Assembly: GCA_903879875.1 (NCBI GenBank)
Contig: CAIRNC010000081.1
Span: forward strand, 1-9,463
Direction: 5' to 3'
Origin: an uncultured Bacteroidota bacterium
GTDB lineage: Bacteria; Bacteroidota; Bacteroidia; Flavobacteriales; Flavobacteriaceae
Length of the DNA: 9,463 bases
Shown here: piece after piece, positions 6,124-9,463 of the stretch
How the letters are laid out: each line of letters begins with the position of its first letter
Numbering within the stretch: the first letter of the stretch is position 1
Translations under genes and position numbers: made by a program
The notes under the pieces: generated by a model
Told to the model about the DNA's origin: nothing
The model's database searches: none
Seen by the model: the letters and a program-made list of their open reading frames with translations, nothing else

Positions 6124-7350
6124 TTATGCTAATTTTGTATCTAAGTTTTCTTTAATTGCAGCTAAAAAATCTTCTGTCGAAAGATAATCAGATGATGTTA
6201 ATCCTTCAGGTTTTACTAATGTAGCTAAGTCTTTTGTCATTTTTCCACTTTCAACAGTGTCGATACAAACTTGCTCTAAAGTATGACAAAAATCAATTAA
6301 TGCTTGATTTTCATCAAGTTTGCCACGGTGCTCTAAGCCTCTGGTCCAAGCAAAAATAGAAGCAATTGGATTGGTTGATGTTGCTCTGCCTTTTTGGTGT
6401 TCTCTGTAATGTCTTGTTACAGTTCCATGAGCCGCTTCGGCTTCAACAGTTTTTCCATCTGGAGTAACCAATACAGAGGTCATTAAACCTAATGAACCAA
6501 ATCCTTGAGCAACGGTATCCGATTGAACGTCTCCATCATAATTTTTACAAGCCCAAACAAATCCGCCGTTCCATTTCATACAAGAAGCCACCATGTCGTC
6601 AATCAAACGATGTTCGTAGGTAATTCCGATAGCATCAAATTGCGATTTATAATGCTCTTGAAAGACTTGTTCAAAAATGTCTTTAAAACGACCATCATAA
6701 GCTTTTAAAATGGTGTTTTTAGTAGAAAGAAATAAAGGCCATTTTTTTGTTAATGCCATTTGGAAGGAAGAATGCGCAAAACCAAAAATACTCTCATCGG
6801 TATTATACATTGCCATTGCTACTCCATCTCCAACATAATCATAAACTTCCCAAGTTTGTGTTTCTCCTCCATTTTCAGGAATAAACGACATTGTTAGTTT
6901 GCCTTTTCCTTTGATCACGGTATCAGTTGCTTTGTATTGATCACCAAATGCGTGACGACCAATTACAATTGGTTTTGTCCAACCTTGAACATATCTTGGT
7001 ACATTACTCATAATTATTGGTTCACGAAAAACAGTACCCCCAACAATATTACGTACAGTTCCGTTAGGTGATTTCCACATTTTAGAAAGGTTGAATTCTT
7101 TAACTCGTTCTTCGTCAGGAGTTATGGTAGCACATTTAATACCTACATTGTATTTTTTTATCGCTTCGGCAGAATCAATGGTGATTTGATCTTTGGTAGC
7201 TTCACGACTTTCAATACCTAAATCGTAATATTTAATGTCTAATTCTAAATATGGAAGGATTAACTTTTCTTTGATAAACGACCAAATAATTCGTGTCATT
7301 TCATCTCCATCCAATTCCACAACTGGATTGGCAACTTTAATTTTTGTCAT
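6124..7350 (-). CDS. icd: NADP-dependent isocitrate dehydrogenase (IDH1-like, homodimeric)
   Basis: This TCA-cycle enzyme oxidatively decarboxylates isocitrate to 2-oxoglutarate, making NADPH in the cytosol. The 408-residue protein belongs to the eukaryote-like homodimeric IDH type, not the E. coli Icd type. Almost every active-site block is readable: SPNGTVRNIVGGTVFREPI (94-112, Arg100 and Arg109), GRHAFGDQYKATD (131-143, Arg132 and Tyr139, matching human IDH1 numbering), STKNTILKAYDGRFKDIF (209-226, Lys211), LIDDMVA (249-255), YDGDVQSDTVAQGFGSLGLM (271-290, metal-binding Asp274/Asp278) and AEAAHGTVTRHYR (304-316, NADP-binding Arg313/His314). Arg132 is the isocitrate-binding residue mutated in human tumours; here it is wild type. 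The start ATG at 7350 follows a TATATTTG box at 7392-7399, and a strong terminator follows the stop. It is probably a single-gene unit; the dioxygenase downstream may receive readthrough. Confidence 0.97.
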   Translation of the reverse strand: MTKIKVANPVVELDGDEMTRIIWSFIKEKLILPYLELDIKYYDLGIESREATKDQITIDSAEAIKKYNVGIKCATITPDEERVKEFNLSKMWKSPNGTVRNIVGGTVFREPIIMSNVPRYVQGWTKPIVIGRHAFGDQYKATDTVIKGKGKLTMSFIPENGGETQTWEVYDYVGDGVAMAMYNTDESIFGFAHSSFQMALTKKWPLFLSTKNTILKAYDGRFKDIFEQVFQEHYKSQFDAIGITYEHRLIDDMVASCMKWNGGFVWACKNYDGDVQSDTVAQGFGSLGLMTSVLVTPDGKTVEAEAAHGTVTRHYREHQKGRATSTNPIASIFAWTRGLEHRGKLDENQALIDFCHTLEQVCIDTVESGKMTKDLATLVKPEGLTSSDYLSTEDFLAAIKENLDTKLA

Positions 7351-7391
7351 TATATTTTTATGTTTTGTATGATTATTTTTTTATTGCTTGG

Positions 7392-7399
7392 CAAATATA
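7392..7399 (-). promoter_or_regulatory. Promoter -7 box of icd
   Basis: CAAATATA on the plus strand is TATATTTG on the minus strand. Transcription would start near 7386, leaving a leader of about 36 AT-rich bases before the ATG at 7350. No TTTG -33 element is seen at the usual spacing. Confidence 0.5.
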
Positions 7400-7513
7400 A
7401 TAAAAGGTTTTTCAATTTTATTTACATTATTAACTATATCGATTGATTTGCGGAAATCGTAAAAACGATAAACAAAATTACGAATAGTATAATTATTAAC
7501 CTTATTTTTTGTC

Positions 7514-7551
7514 AAAAAAAAACCCAAAACTGAAATTTTATCAGGATTGGG
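7514..7551 (-). terminator. Rho-independent terminator of rplS
   Basis: On the minus strand CCCAA-TC-CTGA pairs with TCAG-TT-TTGGG: nine pairs with a 2x2 internal mismatch around a seven-base AT loop. Nine T residues follow (plus-strand A-run 7514-7522). It lies 25 bases beyond the rplS stop and before the icd promoter, so it separates the two units. Confidence 0.75.
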
Positions 7552-7576
7552 ATTTTTATAAGGAAGTAGATAAAAA

Positions 7577-7927
7577 TTATCTTCTTTTGTCTCTAATTTT
7601 AGCTTTTTTACCAGTAAGTTCTCTAAAGTAGAAAATTCTAGCTCTACGAACAGCACCTTTTTTGTTGATTTCAACTTTTTGTAAAGCAGGTAAGTTAACT
7701 GGGAAGATACGTTCTACACCAATAGCGCCTGACATTTTACGAATTGTAAAAGTTTCTGTGTTTCCAGAACCTCTTCTTTGAATTACAACACCTTTAAAAA
7801 ACTGTGTTCTTGTTTTTTCGCCCTCTTTAATTTCATAGTAAACTGTGATTGTGTCTCCAGCTCCAAATACAGGGAAATCTTTTCTTGTTACAAATTCGTC
7901 TTTAACGAATTTCATTAAATCTGCCAT
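7577..7927 (-). CDS. rplS: 50S ribosomal protein L19
   Basis: Ribosomal protein bL19 binds 23S rRNA at the interface between the 50S and 30S subunits. The 116-residue protein has the full family pattern: an N-terminal helix (LMKFVKDEFVTRKDFPVFGAGDTITVYY), the central KTRTQFFKGVVIQRRGSGNTETFTIRKMSGAIGVERIFP block, the KKGAVRRARIFYFRELTGKKAKIRD block and a basic tail. Length is normal. The ATG at 7927 follows an AT-rich stretch without Shine-Dalgarno sequence. In many bacteria rplS sits with trmD and rpsP; here it stands alone with its own consensus promoter (8001-8031), a roughly 68-base leader that is markedly GC-richer than its surroundings, and its own terminator, suggesting independent regulation. 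Confidence 0.98.
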   Translation of the reverse strand: MADLMKFVKDEFVTRKDFPVFGAGDTITVYYEIKEGEKTRTQFFKGVVIQRRGSGNTETFTIRKMSGAIGVERIFPVNLPALQKVEINKKGAVRRARIFYFRELTGKKAKIRDKRR

Positions 7928-7995
7928 CTTTATTTTATATTATGGTTTTAATTAGAGCAACATTCACGGATCTCGCCAGAGGTTGGTCCAAATTT
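7928..7995 (-). promoter_or_regulatory. Candidate structured 5' leader of rplS
   Basis: From the predicted start near 7995 to the ATG, the leader begins with a GC-richer block (about 7955-7990) in otherwise very AT-rich intergenic DNA. On the minus strand GGACC (7990-7986 region) can face GATCC with one mismatch, and CTC can pair with GAG around TGGC inside it; CCA/TGG is an alternative. Ribosomal protein genes often carry autoregulatory leaders, and I recall an L19 leader candidate described for Flavobacteria, which I cannot verify here. Regulation by L19 is inference. Confidence 0.4.
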
Positions 7996-8000
7996 GGGTG

Positions 8001-8031
8001 CAAATATACTATAAAAAAAGAAAGTTACAAA
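8001..8031 (-). promoter_or_regulatory. Consensus Bacteroidota promoter of rplS
   Basis: On the minus strand TTTG (plus-strand CAAA 8028-8031) is followed after exactly 19 bases by TATATTTG (plus-strand CAAATATA 8001-8008). Both boxes and the spacing match the consensus, making this the best promoter in the window, as expected for a ribosomal protein gene. Confidence 0.75.
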
Positions 8032-8266
8032 TGTATTTTTTGGAAAATTTTTATATTTCAAGCTGTTGACATTTATTCTAATTTGAAAATCAACGTAGGT
8101 TGTTTTGTCTCTGATAATAAATTTATAAGTAACAAGTAAAAGTTAATAAAAAGTAGAATTTTAATTGTGTAGTTGTATAGTTTTATTAGCTTATTTTATG
8201 AATTGTTTTGTAATTTATTTTTAATTCAACTTCTTGTAATTTTAACATTACATTTGATTTTTATTT
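8032..8266. other. AT-rich divergent intergenic region
   Basis: Together with the flanking promoters this belongs to the 403-base gap between rplS and the PLP enzyme gene. I see no credible gene, RNA or repeat. The open frames present lack start context and look like low-complexity Phe/Leu/Ile translations. A small hairpin CAACGTAGGTTG flanked by A and T runs (about 8090-8105) is too short to call. Confidence 0.5.
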
Positions 8267-8301
8267 TTTGCATTATTATATGTCATAAAATAATAACTTT
8301 G
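8267..8301 (+). promoter_or_regulatory. Promoter of the class V PLP enzyme gene
   Basis: TAACTTTG at 8294-8301 is an exact TAnnTTTG match. TTTG at 8267-8270 lies 23 bases upstream, slightly longer than the usual spacing. Transcription would start near 8307, giving a leader of about 24 bases before the ATG at 8331. Confidence 0.5.
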
Positions 8302-8330
8302 CTTCAATTATATTTTATACAAAAATACGG

Positions 8331-9429
8331 ATGTCAGACACGCTTGTTTCAAAATCACTCGAAGAATATTTTCAACAATTTCGACAAAACATTATAGGGA
8401 TTGATCAAGAATTTACTTCTCCTTATGGAAAAAAACAAATCATTTATACCGATTGGACTGCAAGCGGACGTTTGTATCGACCAATAGAAGAAAAATTAAT
8501 GAATGATTTTGGACCATTTGTAGCCAATACGCATACCGAAACCACGGTTTCTGGAACAGCTATGACAATGGCTTATCATCAGGCCAGACATATTATTAAA
8601 CATCATGTGCATGCCAATGCAGACGATGTTTTAATAACCGACGGCTCAGGAATGACTGGAGTTATTAATAAATTCCAGCGTATTTTGGGGCTTAAAATCC
8701 CTGAAAATCTCAAAGCATTTACAACTATTCCAAAAGAAAAAAAGCCTGTTGTTTTTATCTCTCACATGGAGCATCATTCTAATCAAACCTCTTGGTTAGA
8801 AACAATTGCCGATGTAGAAGTTATTCCTGCTTGCCCAGAAGGTTTATTTTCTATAGCAAATCTTAAACTTTTAATAGACAAATATAAAGATAGAAGTTTT
8901 AAAATTGCTTCTATAACCTCTTGTTCTAATGTTACAGGTATTAAAACACCCTATCACGAGGTGGCAAAATTGATGCATCAGCATAATGGTCTTTGTTTTG
9001 TAGATTTTGCTTGTTCAGGTCCGTATGTGAAAATTGACATGCACCCCGAGGATACCGAGTGTTATTTGGATGCTATTTTCTTCTCACCACACAAATTTTT
9101 AGGAGGTCCAGGGACTTCTGGAGTTTTAGTTTTTAATAAAAAATTATATCAAAATTTAGTGCCCGATTGTCCTGGAGGCGGTACAGTTACATGGACAAAT
9201 CCTTGGGGCGAACATAAATATATAGACAATATAGAAGATAGAGAAGATGGCGGTACACCTGGTTTTTTGCAAGTTATAAAAACGGCATTAGCCATTCAGC
9301 TTAAAGAAAAAATGGGAATAACTAATATTCTGAATAGAGAACATGAAATTGTAGAGTATGTTTTTTCGGAATTGGGAACTATTCCAACAATTAAAATTTT
9401 AGCTGATCAGCATCAAGATCGATTGGGAG
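8331..9429 (+). CDS. Class V-fold PLP-dependent aminotransferase/cysteine desulfurase-like enzyme, 3' truncated
   Basis: The frame opens at the ATG at 8331 (MSDTLVSKSLEEYFQQF) and stays open to the end of the window. About 366 residues are genuine; the rest is adapter. The fold is class V aminotransferase (NifS/SufS/Csd type), using pyridoxal phosphate. Visible features are an N-terminal IIYTDWTASGRLYRPIEE block like the LDxAAxxP region of desulfurases, TDGSGMTGVINKF (phosphate-binding region), SHMEHHSNQTSW (His148/His149, ring-stacking region), SCSNVTGIKTP, VDFACSGPYVKID with the pyridine-nitrogen Asp225, and SPHKFLGGPGTSGVL with the Schiff-base Lys255. The usual VDGAQ/HK pattern is thus VDFACS...HK. 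The C-terminal region, where desulfurases carry their catalytic Cys, is missing, so desulfurase, lyase or aminotransferase activity cannot be decided. The substrate is unknown. It has its own promoter (8267-8301). Confidence 0.88.
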
Positions 9430-9463
9430 AGATCGGAGAGCACACGTCTGAACTCCAGTCACC
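9430..9463 (+). other. Sequencing adapter remnant (Illumina TruSeq read-1)
   Basis: From AGATCGGAGAGC at 9430 to CTCCAGTCAC at 9462 the sequence equals the common TruSeq adapter (AGATCGGAAGAGC... ending CTCCAGTCAC), except that one A of GGAAGAG is missing. The final C may be the first index base. It is GC-richer than the genome around it and sits exactly at the contig end, so it is an assembly artefact. Confidence 0.96.

Noticed and set aside
7381..7674. 97-codon minus-strand open frame between rplS and icd
   Set aside because: About 98 bases overlap rplS in another frame, and the rest covers the rplS terminator and the icd promoter box. The Asn/Lys/Phe/Ile-rich translation looks like AT-rich non-coding DNA. 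I see no recognisable domain.
8085..8108. Hairpin CAAC-GTAG-GTTG with flanking A and T runs, considered as a terminator
   Set aside because: The GC-containing stem is only four pairs plus a mismatch, and no gene on either strand ends nearby.
7942..8139. 65-codon plus-strand frame antisense to the rplS leader
   Set aside because: It is antisense to the rplS promoter and leader, with no domain and no promoter of its own.
8173..8397. 74-codon plus-strand frame rich in Phe, Leu and Ile, resembling a membrane peptide
   Set aside because: It starts at a TTG, runs across the promoter of the PLP enzyme gene and overlaps its coding region in another frame. Hydrophobicity is expected from T-rich DNA.
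1..9463. Search for CRISPR arrays, insertion sequences, prophage genes, toxin-antitoxin pairs or a defence system
   Set aside because: There are no repeat-spacer pattern, transposase, integrase or defence-type domains. All recognised genes are ordinary chromosomal functions, so no novel system can be supported from this window.

Overview
The window looks like the end of a contig from a member of the Bacteroidota, most likely Flavobacteriia (Flavobacterium or a close relative). Evidence: low GC, AT-rich gene starts without Shine-Dalgarno sequences, and the Bacteroidota -7 promoter box TAnnTTTG upstream of most transcription units. The identical octamer TATATTTG lies ahead of truA, a 41-residue membrane peptide gene, icd and rplS. 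The protein families fit the same group. All genes are chromosomal housekeeping or general-metabolism genes; I see no phage, insertion sequence, CRISPR array, tRNA or rRNA.

Layout. 1-216 is non-coding and holds a long imperfect stem-loop and a promoter. 217-657 (+) encodes a J-domain/KTSC-domain protein and ends in a textbook terminator. 831-3352 (+) is a probable two-gene operon: truA (TTG start) and a half-size ABC exporter. 3525-4913 (+) is lpdA, followed by a 38-bp perfect palindrome that can terminate transcription from both sides. The strand then switches. 5016-5141 (-) is a short single-span membrane peptide gene with its own promoter and an FNR/CRP-like inverted repeat. 5230-6060 (-) is a DODA/YgiD-type extradiol dioxygenase, 6124-7350 (-) is NADP-isocitrate dehydrogenase, and 7577-7927 (-) is rplS with a GC-richer, possibly structured leader. 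7928-8330 is the divergent promoter region between rplS and a class V (cysteine-desulfurase-fold) PLP enzyme that starts at 8331 (+) and runs off the end.

Functionally, lpdA and icd feed central carbon oxidation (the 2-oxoacid dehydrogenase E3 subunit and the TCA/NADPH step). truA and rplS serve translation, and the ABC exporter moves an unknown hydrophobic substrate.

The last ~34 bases (9430-9463) are not biological. They match the Illumina TruSeq read-1 adapter with one A missing, so the last gene is cut by untrimmed adapter and its final residues are artificial. I did not find a convincing new multi-gene system. The best leads for a second look are the rplS leader, the FNR-like site plus small membrane peptide, and the J-domain/KTSC fusion.
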